A stretch of DNA of 64,000 nt. It comes from Cyanobium sp. CZS25K. Its GTDB lineage: Bacteria; Cyanobacteriota; Cyanobacteriia; PCC-6307; Cyanobiaceae. The notes below the pieces were generated by a model, which did not search any database, was not told the DNA's origin, and saw nothing but the letters and a program-made list of their open reading frames with translations. The stretch is from positions 244,405 through 308,404 of the forward strand of contig JAUCZB010000002.1 in assembly GCA_030373325.1 (NCBI GenBank), given 5' to 3'. Position 1 is the stretch's first letter, and each line of letters opens with the position of its first letter. Made by a program: the position numbers and the translations under genes. Of this stretch, positions 37,056-47,253 are shown piece by piece.

Positions 37056-37564
37056 GGTTCAAGGCTCTGGGACGCTCCCAGGGCCTCTTCCAGGGGCAGG
37101 AGTTCGTCGTCCACCCCGGCCCGGGTGCGCACCGGAGCGCTGAAGCCCCTGGCCTTGACGCTGCGGGTTCCGAGCGGTCCAGGGGTGCCCACCGGCACGG
37201 CCAGCCGCAGGGCGAAGCTGGAGCGGCCGGGCGGAACGTCGCCGATCGTTCCCACCCTGGCTCGGTTCGGCAGCACCGGCTCACCGCTGGCATCGAGGAT
37301 CAGACCGAACACATCGGTGTCGATGACGGGTTTGGATCCCGGGTTGAGCACCACGCCGCGCAGGGCCCAGCAGCTGGCGCCGCTGGGCCTGGCCAGCTCC
37401 GGCTGGCTGGCCAGATCATCGGCGGGGCAGGGTTCGAGCACCACCTCCGACACCTTCAGATCGGTGGCGGCCGCCAGGGCGGGGGCCCCGAGCAGCACCA
37501 GCAGCACCAGGGCCAGGCGGCACAGCAGCCCGGCGAACGGGGCGACGGTCCTTCGCTGGTTCAC
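37049..37564 (-). CDS. Exported protein of unknown function
   Basis: A 171-residue protein with a clear Sec signal peptide (about 10-33, FAGLLCRLALVLLVLLGAPALAAA). The mature part has three cysteines (VVLEPCPADD, ASCWALRG) and a beta-rich segment about VVLNPGSKPVIDTDVFGLILDASGEPVLPNRA and VPPGRSSFALRLAVP, resembling an Ig-like or FxLYD-type domain that extends protein surfaces. I do not recognise a named family with certainty. It is translated in an ATGA overlap with the upstream MazG-like gene, though the functional link is unclear. Confidence 0.8.
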   Translation of the reverse strand: MNQRRTVAPFAGLLCRLALVLLVLLGAPALAAATDLKVSEVVLEPCPADDLASQPELARPSGASCWALRGVVLNPGSKPVIDTDVFGLILDASGEPVLPNRARVGTIGDVPPGRSSFALRLAVPVGTPGPLGTRSVKARGFSAPVRTRAGVDDELLPLEEALGASQSLEPQ

Positions 37565-37899
37565 CGCCGGTCACCGCTTCCTCCGATCACGTTACGTTCC
37601 GCCCGACTGGCGAGTTTGGCCAGATTGGCGCTTGCCACGTCGTCGAGATCGAGCCCCAGCTCGGTGGCCAGCTGGGCCACGTACCAGAGCACGTCGCCCA
37701 GTTCCAGCCGCAGGTCATCCCGGACATCTGGGCCGAAATCGCCGCCCCGGTCCCGCAGAACCTTCTTCACCTTGTCGGCCACCTCACCGGCCTCCCCGCA
37801 GAGCCCCAGGGTGGGGTAGAGAATGTTGGCGCCGGCATCGGGGTAGCGCGCTGTCGTTCGGGAGCGTCGCTGGTAATCCTGAAAGTCCATTTCAAGCAC
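37561..37899 (-). CDS. MazG-like nucleotide pyrophosphohydrolase
   Basis: A 112-residue all-alpha NTP pyrophosphatase. The Mg2+-binding motif is the E-x-x-E of GLCGEAGEVADKVKK (about 33-47) with the downstream EXXD in RLELGDVLWYVAQLA (about 64-78). Single-domain MazG-like proteins hydrolyse non-canonical or excess nucleoside triphosphates, a house-cleaning role. MLEMDFQDYQRR is the start; the second Met (MDFQ) is an alternative. It diverges from pyk by 50 bp. Confidence 0.92.
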   Translation of the reverse strand: MLEMDFQDYQRRSRTTARYPDAGANILYPTLGLCGEAGEVADKVKKVLRDRGGDFGPDVRDDLRLELGDVLWYVAQLATELGLDLDDVASANLAKLASRAERNVIGGSGDRR

Positions 37900-37949
37900 G
37901 CTCCGGGCGAGTCCGGATGGTAGTTTCCGCCCCTACACAAGGTCGTCCA

Positions 37950-39734
37950 ATGGCCCCTAACGATCTCATGCGTCGCACAAAGATCGTGGCCACGATCGGA
38001 CCCGCCACCGAGTCCCCGGAGGTGCTGCGGCAGCTGATCGCCGCCGGCGCCACCACCTTCCGGCTCAACTTCTCCCACGGTGATCACAGCGATCACGCCG
38101 ATCGCATCGCCACCATCCGGCAGGTGGCCCACGAACTGGGGGTGCACATCGGTATTCTCCAGGACCTGCAGGGCCCCAAGATCCGCCTGGGCCGCTTCCA
38201 GGCGGGCCCCATCACCCTGGCCAAAGGTGACCCCTTCTCGCTCACCTCCAGGGCCGTCAACTGTGACAACACCATCGCCACGGTCACCTACGACCGGCTG
38301 GCGGACGAGGTGACGAGCGGCAGCCGGATCCTGCTGGATGACGGTCGGGTGGAGATGGTGGTGGTGAAGGTCGACGGCCCCGGACAGACCCTCCATTGCC
38401 GGGTCACGGTGGGAGGGGTGCTGTCCAACAACAAGGGGGTCAATTTCCCCGACGTGCAGCTCTCGATCCGCGCCCTGACCCCCAAGGACCGCCGCGATCT
38501 GACCTTCGGCCTGCAGCAGGGCGTCGACTGGGTGGCCCTCAGCTTCGTGCGCAACCCCTCCGACATGCTGGAGATCCGGGAACTGATCCGCAGCCAGGGG
38601 CACAACACGCCGGTGGTGGCCAAGATCGAGAAGTTCGAGGCCATCGATTCCATCGACGCGATCCTTCCCCTCTGCGACGGGGTGATGGTGGCCCGCGGCG
38701 ACCTGGGGGTGGAGATGCCAGCAGAGGAAGTCCCCCTGCTGCAGAAGGAGCTGATCCGCAAGGCCAACAGCCTGGGCATCCCGATCATCACCGCCACCCA
38801 GATGCTCGATTCGATGGCCTCCTGCCCGCGGCCCACCCGCGCCGAGGTGAGCGATGTGGCCAACGCCATCCTCGACGGCACCGACGCGGTGATGCTCTCC
38901 AACGAAACCGCCGTGGGCGACTACCCGGTGGAAGCCGTGGCCACCATGGACCAGATCGCCCGTCGCATCGAGCGCGACTACCCGCAGCGGGTGCTGGACA
39001 GCCACATGGCCACCACCATTCCGAACGCCATCTGTCAGGCGGTCAGCAGCATCGCCCGCCAGCTCAACGCCGCGGCGATCCTGCCGCTCACCAAAACAGG
39101 CTCCACGGCCCGCAATGTCAGCAAATTCCGCCCCAGCACGCCCATCCTGGCGATCACCTCCGATGTCACCGTGGCTCGCCAGTTGCAGCTGGTGTGGGGG
39201 GTCAATCCGCTGCTGATCCACGATGAATCCAACAGCAGCCGCACCTTCAGCGTCGCCATGGCCACGGCCCAGCAGCAGGGTCTGCTGGGTGCCGGAGATC
39301 TGGTGGTCCAGACCGCCGGCACCCTGGAGGGGGTGAGCGGCTCCACCGACCTGGTCAAGGTGGGCATCGTCTCGGCCGTCATGGGTCGGGGTGTCGGCAT
39401 CGGCAGCGGCACCGTGAGCGGCAAGGTGCGGCTGGCCAGCTCGCCGGAGGATGCGGCCCGCCTGGAGGCCGGTGAGATTCTGGTGGTCCGCGAAACCAGC
39501 GCCGCTTACCTGGAGGCGATTCGCAAGGCCCGCGGGGTCATCGCCGAGGAGGAGGGCCGCCAGAGCCATGCGGCCGTGATCGCCGAGCGGCTGGGCGTGC
39601 CCGTGATCGTGGGCGTGGTCAATGCCACCATCGAGCTGCGCATGGGGGAGGTGGTCACCCTCGAAGTGCAGGAGGGAGTCGTCCACCGGGGTCCCCGCGG
39701 TGCCCACTCCTCGCCTGCCCCCTCTTTCCTCTAG
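37950..39734 (+). CDS. pyk: Pyruvate kinase with C-terminal PEP-utiliser domain
   Basis: Converts phosphoenolpyruvate and ADP to pyruvate and ATP. The catalytic TIM barrel starts at RRTKIVATIGPATES (about residue 7) and contains FRLNFSHG (about 35) and the active-site VVAKIEKFEAID (about 225) and MVARGDLGVE. After the regulatory domain (about 350-470) is an extra ~100-residue domain homologous to the phosphohistidine domain of PEP synthase, with GRQSHAAVIAERLGVP (about 536). This 594-residue form is common in cyanobacteria and Bacillus. The ATG at 37950 (MAPNDLMRRT) is chosen; the long upstream frame lies antisense to two other genes. Confidence 0.95.
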   Translation: MAPNDLMRRTKIVATIGPATESPEVLRQLIAAGATTFRLNFSHGDHSDHADRIATIRQVAHELGVHIGILQDLQGPKIRLGRFQAGPITLAKGDPFSLTSRAVNCDNTIATVTYDRLADEVTSGSRILLDDGRVEMVVVKVDGPGQTLHCRVTVGGVLSNNKGVNFPDVQLSIRALTPKDRRDLTFGLQQGVDWVALSFVRNPSDMLEIRELIRSQGHNTPVVAKIEKFEAIDSIDAILPLCDGVMVARGDLGVEMPAEEVPLLQKELIRKANSLGIPIITATQMLDSMASCPRPTRAEVSDVANAILDGTDAVMLSNETAVGDYPVEAVATMDQIARRIERDYPQRVLDSHMATTIPNAICQAVSSIARQLNAAAILPLTKTGSTARNVSKFRPSTPILAITSDVTVARQLQLVWGVNPLLIHDESNSSRTFSVAMATAQQQGLLGAGDLVVQTAGTLEGVSGSTDLVKVGIVSAVMGRGVGIGSGTVSGKVRLASSPEDAARLEAGEILVVRETSAAYLEAIRKARGVIAEEEGRQSHAAVIAERLGVPVIVGVVNATIELRMGEVVTLEVQEGVVHRGPRGAHSSPAPSFL

Positions 39735-39761
39735 AACCGAAGCCACTCCGGCTGTGCCGCC

Positions 39762-40991
39762 ATGGCCTCGAAGCTGCCCCTGAGCGAAACGGTGGCCATG
39801 GCGTTGCTGACGCTGCGCTCCAACCGCCTGCGCAGCCTGCTCACCATGCTGGGCATCGTGATCGGCAATGCTTCGGTGATCACCCTGGTGGGGGTCGGCC
39901 GTGGGGCCCAGAACCTGGCGGAAAGCCAGCTGAGCACCCTGGGAGCCAACGTGCTGTTCGTGGTGCCCGGCAACAACGACACCCGTCGCCAGGGGATCGA
40001 AATGCCGCGCACCCTGGTGCTCGAGGACGCCAAGGCGATCGCCGAGCAGGTGCCGAGCGTGCGCCGGGTTGCCCCCCAGATCACCCTCAACGAAGTGGCC
40101 CAGGCCGGCGGCTTCAGCTCCTCGGTCTCCGTCTCGGGGGTGACGCCCGAGTTCCTGCCCGTGCGCAGCTTTGAAGTGGCGCGGGGCCGCTTCATCGACC
40201 AACGGGACGTGCAGGGTGCCCGCAACGTGGTGGTGATCGGGCCCGACCTCCAGGACAAGCTGATCCCCACAGGCGAAGCCCTGGGCCGTCAGCTGCGCAT
40301 CCGGGACAAGTCCTTCGAAGTCATCGGCGTCCTGGCACCGAAAGGGGCCGTGTTCGGCTCCAACCAGGACGAAAATGCCTACATCCCCCTCACCACCATG
40401 GTGAGCCAGCTGAGCGGGCGGGATCCCACCTTCGGCGTCAGCCTCACCTTCATCAGCGTGGAGGCCCGCGACGAAGCCAGTACCGGGGCGGCGGCCTTCC
40501 AGATCACCAACCTGCTGCGCCAGCGGCACCGGCTGCTGCGGGAAGACGATTTCGCTGTGCGTTCCCAGAAGGACGCCCTGACCATCGTCGGTACGATCAC
40601 CGGCGGCCTCACCCTGATGCTGGGGGCCATCGGTGCGGTGTCCCTGCTGGTGGGGGGGATCGGCATCATGAACATCATGCTGGTGTCGGTGAGCGAACGC
40701 ACCGAGGAGATCGGCCTGCGCAAGGCCCTCGGTGCCCGCAGCAGCGATGTGCTGCTCCAGTTCCTGGTGGAGTCGCTGGTGCTGGCCAGCCTCGGAGGGG
40801 TCATCGGCAGCGCCCTGGGCCTGGGTACCGTCGCCCTGGTGGCGACCTTCACCCCCCTTCCGGCCACGATTGAAGCCGGCACCGTGCTGCTGACGGTGGG
40901 GCTTTCCGGCTCGATCGGCCTGTTCTTCGGCGTGGTGCCGGCGCGCCGGGCGGCCCAGCTGGATCCGATCGCTGCCCTGAGAAGCCTCTGA
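39762..40991 (+). CDS. ABC transporter permease, MacB/FtsX type
   Basis: Membrane permease of 409 residues. An N-terminal helix (about 21-43, LRSLLTMLGIVIGNASVITLV) leads to a large periplasmic MacB_PCD domain (about 45-270), followed by an FtsX domain with three helices (about 285-400, LTLMLGAIGAVSLLVGGIGIMNIMLVSV onward). GLRKALGARSSDVLLQFL and the C-terminal FGVVPARRAAQLDPIAALR are strongly typical. Such permeases couple ATP hydrolysis to extrusion of lipids, peptides or toxins or to mechanical signalling. The partner ATPase is not adjacent: pyk lies upstream and a DUF1830 gene downstream. Confidence 0.93.
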   Translation: MASKLPLSETVAMALLTLRSNRLRSLLTMLGIVIGNASVITLVGVGRGAQNLAESQLSTLGANVLFVVPGNNDTRRQGIEMPRTLVLEDAKAIAEQVPSVRRVAPQITLNEVAQAGGFSSSVSVSGVTPEFLPVRSFEVARGRFIDQRDVQGARNVVVIGPDLQDKLIPTGEALGRQLRIRDKSFEVIGVLAPKGAVFGSNQDENAYIPLTTMVSQLSGRDPTFGVSLTFISVEARDEASTGAAAFQITNLLRQRHRLLREDDFAVRSQKDALTIVGTITGGLTLMLGAIGAVSLLVGGIGIMNIMLVSVSERTEEIGLRKALGARSSDVLLQFLVESLVLASLGGVIGSALGLGTVALVATFTPLPATIEAGTVLLTVGLSGSIGLFFGVVPARRAAQLDPIAALRSL

Positions 40992-41153
40992 GCCGCACCA
41001 ACCTCAGAAGCGGGACCTAACAGCAGCGGCCAGCCCCGGCTCCAGGAAGAACAGAAGAAAACATTAAGAGTCGCAATCCGTCGCCTTGATCACCGAATCC
41101 CCACAGCCGCAATGGCTTGATGGTCAGGACATTGCCATAAAAAGGTGTTGGAA

Positions 41154-41447
41154 ATGCTGGCCAGGACTGAACAGGTCGATTGCGGCTACCGGAACGGATC
41201 CGACCGCATGGTCATCCTGCGCTGCATCGGTCCTGAGCAGTTCTTCCTCGAACGTGTCGTTTTCCCTTTCGAACTCCTGACCTTTCAGTGTCCAGCCAGG
41301 AGCGAAGTGGAGATCTGGACGCACGGCCTGGGCGGGCCGGAACTGCTTGAAGCGATCGGGGCCCACGAGCTCCTGATGGAATCGTCTCCGGTTCCCGAGC
41401 CTGCCGCGGGCGGCATCGAGTCCAATCCCTGGCTCCAGTCCAGCTGA
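41154..41447 (+). CDS. DUF1830 family protein
   Basis: A 97-residue protein, no leader or membrane helix. It carries the DUF1830 pattern: a short N-terminal CGYRN segment, then QFFLERVVFPFELLTFQCPARSEVEIW (about 42-68), a small beta-rich domain. The family is almost confined to cyanobacteria and has no known biochemical role. I prefer the ATG at 41154, which has AAGG about 10 nt upstream, over the GTG at 41145. It lies in a relatively AT-rich gap before ftsH, about 100 bp downstream. Confidence 0.82.
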   Translation: MLARTEQVDCGYRNGSDRMVILRCIGPEQFFLERVVFPFELLTFQCPARSEVEIWTHGLGGPELLEAIGAHELLMESSPVPEPAAGGIESNPWLQSS

Positions 41448-41546
41448 GGCGGGCTGGCGAACCGGCCCACCGCCGGCGAGCTGGACGACGGCAGGCTCCC
41501 GAAGCCGGCCCTCGCGCTCTTAAGGTTGTTCAAAAGCTTCACAACC

Positions 41547-43523
<1,977 letters not shown>

Positions 43524-43562
43524 AGCCCGCTCCAATCCCTGCAAAAGAGCTCCCCACAAAAG

Positions 43563-43589
43563 AGCCCGCCAATGGCGGGCCTTTTTTTA
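43563..43589 (+). terminator. Rho-independent terminator after ftsH
   Basis: GCCCGCC and GGCGGGC form a near-perfect 7-bp stem around a small loop, followed by seven T. It is about 40 nt past the ftsH stop. The reverse strand has a shorter CTCTTTT after the same stem, so it may also stop transcription from clpP. Confidence 0.9.
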
Positions 43590-43632
43590 TCCCTGTTTTG
43601 CTGACAACCCTGGGCAGTTGAACGCTGCCGGT

Positions 43633-44223
43633 TCAGACAGGCCGAACGGGCCGTTTCTCAATCACCTTGTCGATCAGGCCGTAGGCCATGGCTTCGGCAG
43701 GGGACATGAAGAAATCCCTGTCAGTGTCGATCTGAATCCTCTCCAGATCCTGACCGGTGCGGCTGGCCAGTTCCCGGTTGAGTTTGTCCTTCAGATAGAG
43801 GATTTCATCGGCCTGGATGCGGATGTCACTGGCCTGGCCCCGGGCGCCCCCGAGGGGCTGGTGGATCATGATCCGCGAGTGGCTGAGGCTGCTGCGCTTG
43901 CCTTTGGCTCCGGCACACAGGAGGAAGGCCCCCATGCTGGCCGCCAGACCCACACAGACGGTCTGAACGTCGGGTTTGATGTGCTGCATCGTGTCAAAGA
44001 TCCCGAGGCCGTCGTAGACCGAACCGCCCGGGGAATTGACATAGAGAAAGATATCCTTTTCGGGGTCTTCGGCCTCCAGAAACAGAAGCTGAGCCACCAC
44101 ACGGTTGGCGGATTCTGCGGTGACCGGTTCCCCCAGGAAAATGATCCTCTCCCGCAGCAGGCGGGAATAGATGTCGAAGGCTCTTTCACCGCGACCCGAC
44201 TCCTCGATGACGATCGGGATCAT
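43633..44223 (-). CDS. clpP: ATP-dependent Clp protease proteolytic subunit ClpP
   Basis: Serine protease barrel subunit of 196 residues. The catalytic triad is visible: serine in [11 protein letters not shown] (about residue 96), histidine in [10 protein letters not shown] (about 121) and aspartate in [10 protein letters not shown] (about 170), so it is an active ClpP and not the inactive Clp[12 protein letters not shown] and [15 protein letters not shown] are typical. The start [22 protein letters not shown] is standard. Cyanobacteria have several clpP paralogues; I cannot number this one. It diverges from thf1 across 95 bp and faces ftsH. Confidence 0.96.
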   Translation of the reverse strand: MIPIVIEESGRGERAFDIYSRLLRERIIFLGEPVTAESANRVVAQLLFLEAEDPEKDIFLYVNSPGGSVYDGLGIFDTMQHIKPDVQTVCVGLAASMGAFLLCAGAKGKRSSLSHSRIMIHQPLGGARGQASDIRIQADEILYLKDKLNRELASRTGQDLERIQIDTDRDFFMSPAEAMAYGLIDKVIEKRPVRPV

Positions 44224-44318
44224 GGGCTCCAGACAGACGATTGAAACGATCCTACCCAGCCACCGATCGGGGCGAGTGCCTGCAGCGCTATGGTCGCTGC
44301 AATGAAGAATCCAACTGC

Positions 44319-45014
44319 GTGAGCGCTGCTCTCACCGTCGCCGACAGCAAGCGTGCCTTCCATGGCGCCTTCCCCCATGTCATCGGTCCCCTCTACCGGC
44401 GCATGGTCGACGAGCTGCTGGTGGAACTCCATCTGCTGAGCCGTCAGAAGGGCTTCCAGCGTGATCCCCTGTTCGCCGTGGGGCTGGTTCAGGTCTTCGA
44501 CGGCTTCGCCCGGGGCTACCGCCCCGAGGAGCAGAAAGGCCCCCTGTTCGAGGCCCTGTGCGCTTCCTCCGGATTCGACGGCCCCGAGCTGCGGCGCCAC
44601 TGCCATGACGCCTTGGCGGCCATGGGACGCCACAGCCAGCAGGAGGTGCGCCAGTGGATCGAGAACCAGGGTGAGGGGGCACCGCCGCCGCTGGCCACGG
44701 CCCTGGCCAGCATCCGGCGGCCCGACTTCCACTATTCACGCCTGATGGCGGTCGGGCTGCTCGCCCTGCTCGAGCAGGCCCTGGCCGACGATGCCATGGA
44801 ACCCCAGGCCCTGCGGCAGCTCGCCCACGAGATCGGAGAGTCGATCGGCCTCCTGAGGGATCGCCTCGACAAGGACCTCTCCCTCTATGCGAGCAACCTG
44901 GAGAAGATGTCCATGGCCGTGGAGCTCATGGAGGAAACCGTGGCAGCCGAACGGCGCCGCCGCGAGAGGCAGGCCGTCAGCGGCTCACCTGAAGGCGTCC
45001 CCTCAGCCGGCTGA
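44319..45014 (+). CDS. thf1: Thylakoid formation protein Thf1 / Psb29
   Basis: A 231-residue protein co-purifying with photosystem II and shown in cyanobacteria and plants to stabilise FtsH complexes used in PSII repair. It shows [35 protein letters not shown] (about 6-40) and [19 protein letters not shown], the Thf1 signature, then a C-terminal coiled coil (about 160-215). I chose the GTG at 44319 because homologues begin just before ADSKRAFH; the frame to 44241 adds 26 residues lacking conservation. ftsH and clpP sit just upstream. The 3' end overlaps the convergent 462-residue gene by 38 nt. Confidence 0.95.
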   Translation: MSAALTVADSKRAFHGAFPHVIGPLYRRMVDELLVELHLLSRQKGFQRDPLFAVGLVQVFDGFARGYRPEEQKGPLFEALCASSGFDGPELRRHCHDALAAMGRHSQQEVRQWIENQGEGAPPPLATALASIRRPDFHYSRLMAVGLLALLEQALADDAMEPQALRQLAHEIGESIGLLRDRLDKDLSLYASNLEKMSMAVELMEETVAAERRRRERQAVSGSPEGVPSAG

Positions 45015-46365
45015 TGCCAACGGCCCCGGCAGCGGGTTGGTCGCGAGCGGCTTCCATCGAGAGCTGCTCGGCGCGGCGCACCAGCTCCGGCAAAGGTTCG
45101 GGCAGCAGGCCCAGTTGATCAAGGCCCCGGGGACGGACCCGCAACCAGAGCTCACCACTGGCGGGGGCCTGTTCGCCGGCGGTGGGCATGGCCTGAAAGC
45201 GGGTGGGGAGCGGACCGAGGAACAGCAACAGCTGGGGCGTGGGTCCACGTTCCCCGATCCAGCGCCACCCCCCCAGCACCACGTCATCCTCCCGACGCCA
45301 GGTGGCCGCCTGATACGACACGGTGCCTGACGCCTCCTGGAGCCCCTGAGCCTGCAGCGAACGGGCCAGGCCAACCAACAGCTGGCGCCAGGCCGGTCGG
45401 TCAGGACCCACCGCCACCTGAAGCTCGAGCGACGCCTGGAAGGGGCCACGGACCTGGGGCTGGAGCCTCAGACGGAAGGGGGAACGCCGCAACAGGGCGA
45501 GTCCTCTGGTGTCGATGCCGTAGCGGGCCGCCAGTGGATCCCGGATCAGCTGGCGTGACAGCAGCCCTCGGAACAGTTGCTCCAGGGAGGAGCCCTGGAG
45601 TTCCAGCAGCAGGTCAGCAGGAAGGGGAGGCCGGGAGGAGGGCGTCACCTCCTGCGACCGTCCGCTGACCACGGGACCAGCGGACGCGCTGCGATCGGAG
45701 GCTTCGCCGCGCCAGCGCAGTTCGGAGGCCTCCAGTGACAGCGAGAGGCACCCCTCCTGATAGGCCTCGAGCAGCGGGGCCAGGGGACCCAACAGGGCGC
45801 CGAGGCCGGAGGCGGTCCAGAACACGCCCTGGCCGTTCTCCAGCCGCGGCAGACAGGCGCTGAAGAGGCCTCTGCCGGCACGCTGATCCGGCTGGAGCTG
45901 ATCCTGGAGCAGGCGCCTGGAGAGCGGATCCGGTGCCACCACCAGAAGATTTCCCACCCGCAGACCATGGGCGGGCAGGGGACGCCGGGTGCCGCCGCCA
46001 GAGATGTCCTGCACCGCCAGGTAGGCACCCCCATCGGTGTGCGGTCCCCAGAACTGCCACCAGGTGCGCCGTTGCTCCCGCCAGAGCCGTGTGGCCCGGA
46101 CGTCGCCGAACCGTTCCCGCCAGAGGGCCGGGACCGGCCGATCCGGGCTGGCCTGAAAGCTCTGCAGCAGGCTGCTCACCGCCATCAGCTGCTCGAGGCC
46201 CTGGGCCCTGGGCCGAGGCCAGCGCCACAGGGCCAGGCTCGGCAGCACCAGCAGGAGCAGCAGCGTGGCCGTGGTGAGCGGCAGCCGAGGCAGGAACCGC
46301 GGCAACGCAAAACGACGCAGGAGATCGGACGGGCGGCCCATGGCAACGCCGGAGCTGCGAGGCAT
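44977..46365 (-). CDS. Membrane-anchored protein of unknown function (462 aa)
   Basis: One N-terminal helix (about residues 30-47, TTATLLLLLVLPSLALW) preceded by a basic segment rich in arginine, then a large domain of about 400 residues with repeated hydrophobic-arginine patterns. WREQRRTWWQFWGPHTDGGAYLAVQD (about 98-123) and GDNGVFWTASGL-like stretches are noticeable, but no motif lets me name a family. The ATG at 46365 overlaps the TGA of the small upstream membrane-protein gene (TGATG), which fixes the start. The tail overlaps thf1 by 38 nt on the other strand. Topology suggests a periplasmic or lumenal domain. Confidence 0.8.
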   Translation of the reverse strand: MPRSSGVAMGRPSDLLRRFALPRFLPRLPLTTATLLLLLVLPSLALWRWPRPRAQGLEQLMAVSSLLQSFQASPDRPVPALWRERFGDVRATRLWREQRRTWWQFWGPHTDGGAYLAVQDISGGGTRRPLPAHGLRVGNLLVVAPDPLSRRLLQDQLQPDQRAGRGLFSACLPRLENGQGVFWTASGLGALLGPLAPLLEAYQEGCLSLSLEASELRWRGEASDRSASAGPVVSGRSQEVTPSSRPPLPADLLLELQGSSLEQLFRGLLSRQLIRDPLAARYGIDTRGLALLRRSPFRLRLQPQVRGPFQASLELQVAVGPDRPAWRQLLVGLARSLQAQGLQEASGTVSYQAATWRREDDVVLGGWRWIGERGPTPQLLLFLGPLPTRFQAMPTAGEQAPASGELWLRVRPRGLDQLGLLPEPLPELVRRAEQLSMEAARDQPAAGAVGISRLRGRLQVSR

Positions 46366-46532
46366 CAAGAGCGGGTGCGTCCCTCGCTCGACCGGCGGCG
46401 CCGGCGATCACGCCATTCGACGGTGGAGAGATAGATCACACCAACGCTCACGAAGAGCAGGAGAGCGGAAGCCAGACCCGCCAGCAGGGTGGTGGTGGGG
46501 AAGGCCAGCTCAGAAACCGATGCTGTTGTCAC
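46365..46532 (-). CDS. Small single-pass membrane protein overlapping petN
   Basis: A 55-residue reading frame starting at GTG 46532, inside petN by 23 nt. It has one strong helix (about 13-36, [23 protein letters not shown]) followed by a basic tail [12 protein letters not shown], the positive-inside pattern of a thylakoid or plasma-membrane subunit. Its TGA overlaps the ATG of the 462-residue gene (TGATG), and its start lies within petN, so all three appear translationally coupled. I cannot match it to a named photosystem or cytochrome subunit. Coupling and the helix make it likely to be real despite its size. Confidence 0.65.
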   Translation of the reverse strand: MTTASVSELAFPTTTLLAGLASALLLFVSVGVIYLSTVEWRDRRRRRSSEGRTRS

Positions 46533-46611
46533 CGTTGCGGCCCCACACCACCATGGCGATCGAGAAGGTGAAGATGGCCGCCAGGGAGGACCATCCAAGG
46601 GTGATCAACAT
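46510..46611 (-). CDS. petN: Cytochrome b6f complex subunit PetN
   Basis: A 33-residue single-helix subunit required for assembly of the cytochrome b6f complex in the thylakoid. The sequence starts [20 protein letters not shown] and continues VVWGRNG, matching the nearly invariant PetN pattern (LTLGW, [14 protein letters not shown]). It carries about six extra residues (DNSIGF) after the usual RNGF-type end. It is the first gene of a reverse-strand chain with the small membrane protein and the 462-residue protein, and diverges from clpS over 63 bp, where both promoters must lie. Confidence 0.95.
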   Translation of the reverse strand: MLITLGWSSLAAIFTFSIAMVVWGRNGDNSIGF

Positions 46612-46674
46612 CGAGCCCGGTTCGAGGGTGAGCGCATGTTACCTACGCTGGTGACCGGCAGCCGCTGAAGGCCC

Positions 46675-46968
46675 ATGGTCGTCGCTCCAACAAGAAGTCC
46701 CGCCCAGTCAGGGCAGCGCCAGCAAGTGCGCTACCCCAACGTGAACGTGATCGTCCTCGACGACGACGTCAACACCTTCCAGCATGTGGTGGAGGCCCTT
46801 GTGCGCCATCTGCCCGGCATGCAGTCCGATCAGGCCTGGGCCCTGGCCCACCGGATTGACGGCGAAGGTTCGGCGGTGGTCTGGAGCGGCCCCCTTGAGC
46901 AGGGGGAGCTCTACCACCAGCTGCTCAGCGCCGAGGGGCTGACGATGGCGCCCCTCGGCCACGGCTGA
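46675..46968 (+). CDS. clpS: ATP-dependent Clp protease adaptor ClpS
   Basis: N-recognin that binds substrates with destabilising N-terminal residues and hands them to a Clp AAA unfoldase. The 97-residue product has a ~20-residue unconserved start, then YPNVNVIVLDDDVNTFQHVVEAL (about 20-42), where the DDD/N-T-F segment belongs to the substrate pocket, and QAWALAHRIDGEGSAVVWSGPLEQGELYHQLL (about 53-84). It sits 63 bp from petN and a few kb from clpP and ftsH. A start at the second half of the leader is possible. Confidence 0.93.
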   Translation: MVVAPTRSPAQSGQRQQVRYPNVNVIVLDDDVNTFQHVVEALVRHLPGMQSDQAWALAHRIDGEGSAVVWSGPLEQGELYHQLLSAEGLTMAPLGHG

Positions 46969-46977
46969 GGCACCCCC

Positions 46978-47253
46978 ATGGCCCGGCTCGTGATCACCCA
47001 CAGCACCTATGTGGAGGGTCTGATCCCGCTGCTGCGCCGGCTGGCGACCCTGCCGGACATCGACACGATCACCCCTGCGGTGATCACCCGGGTCAAGGGG
47101 CGCAGCATCGGGCTGAGGCTGCGGGTGTCGAGCCCGATCACCGGAGGCCACAAACTGCTGGCCCGCAGGGGCAGCACGGCCCAGGAGGTGTTCGTGGTCA
47201 CCCGCCTGAGCCGGGATCAACTGCAGGAGGCCCTGGATCGGCTGACGAACTGA
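46978..47253 (+). CDS. DUF2103 family protein
   Basis: A 91-residue basic protein without leader or helix. It shows RLVITHSTYVEGLIPLLRRLA (about 3-23), ITPAVITRVKGRSIGLRLRVS and ITGGHKLLARRGSTAQEVFVVT (about 54-75), the DUF2103 pattern, a cyanobacterial and archaeal family that may be a nucleic-acid-binding domain; function unknown. It starts 10 bp after clpS and is probably co-transcribed. Its last 56 nt overlap the convergent gene below. Confidence 0.9.
   Translation: MARLVITHSTYVEGLIPLLRRLATLPDIDTITPAVITRVKGRSIGLRLRVSSPITGGHKLLARRGSTAQEVFVVTRLSRDQLQEALDRLTN

Noticed and set aside
37767..40529. 920-codon reverse open frame over pyk and the MacB-type permease
   Set aside because: No recognisable domain; histidine- and glycine-rich composition typical of the antisense of GC-rich genes.
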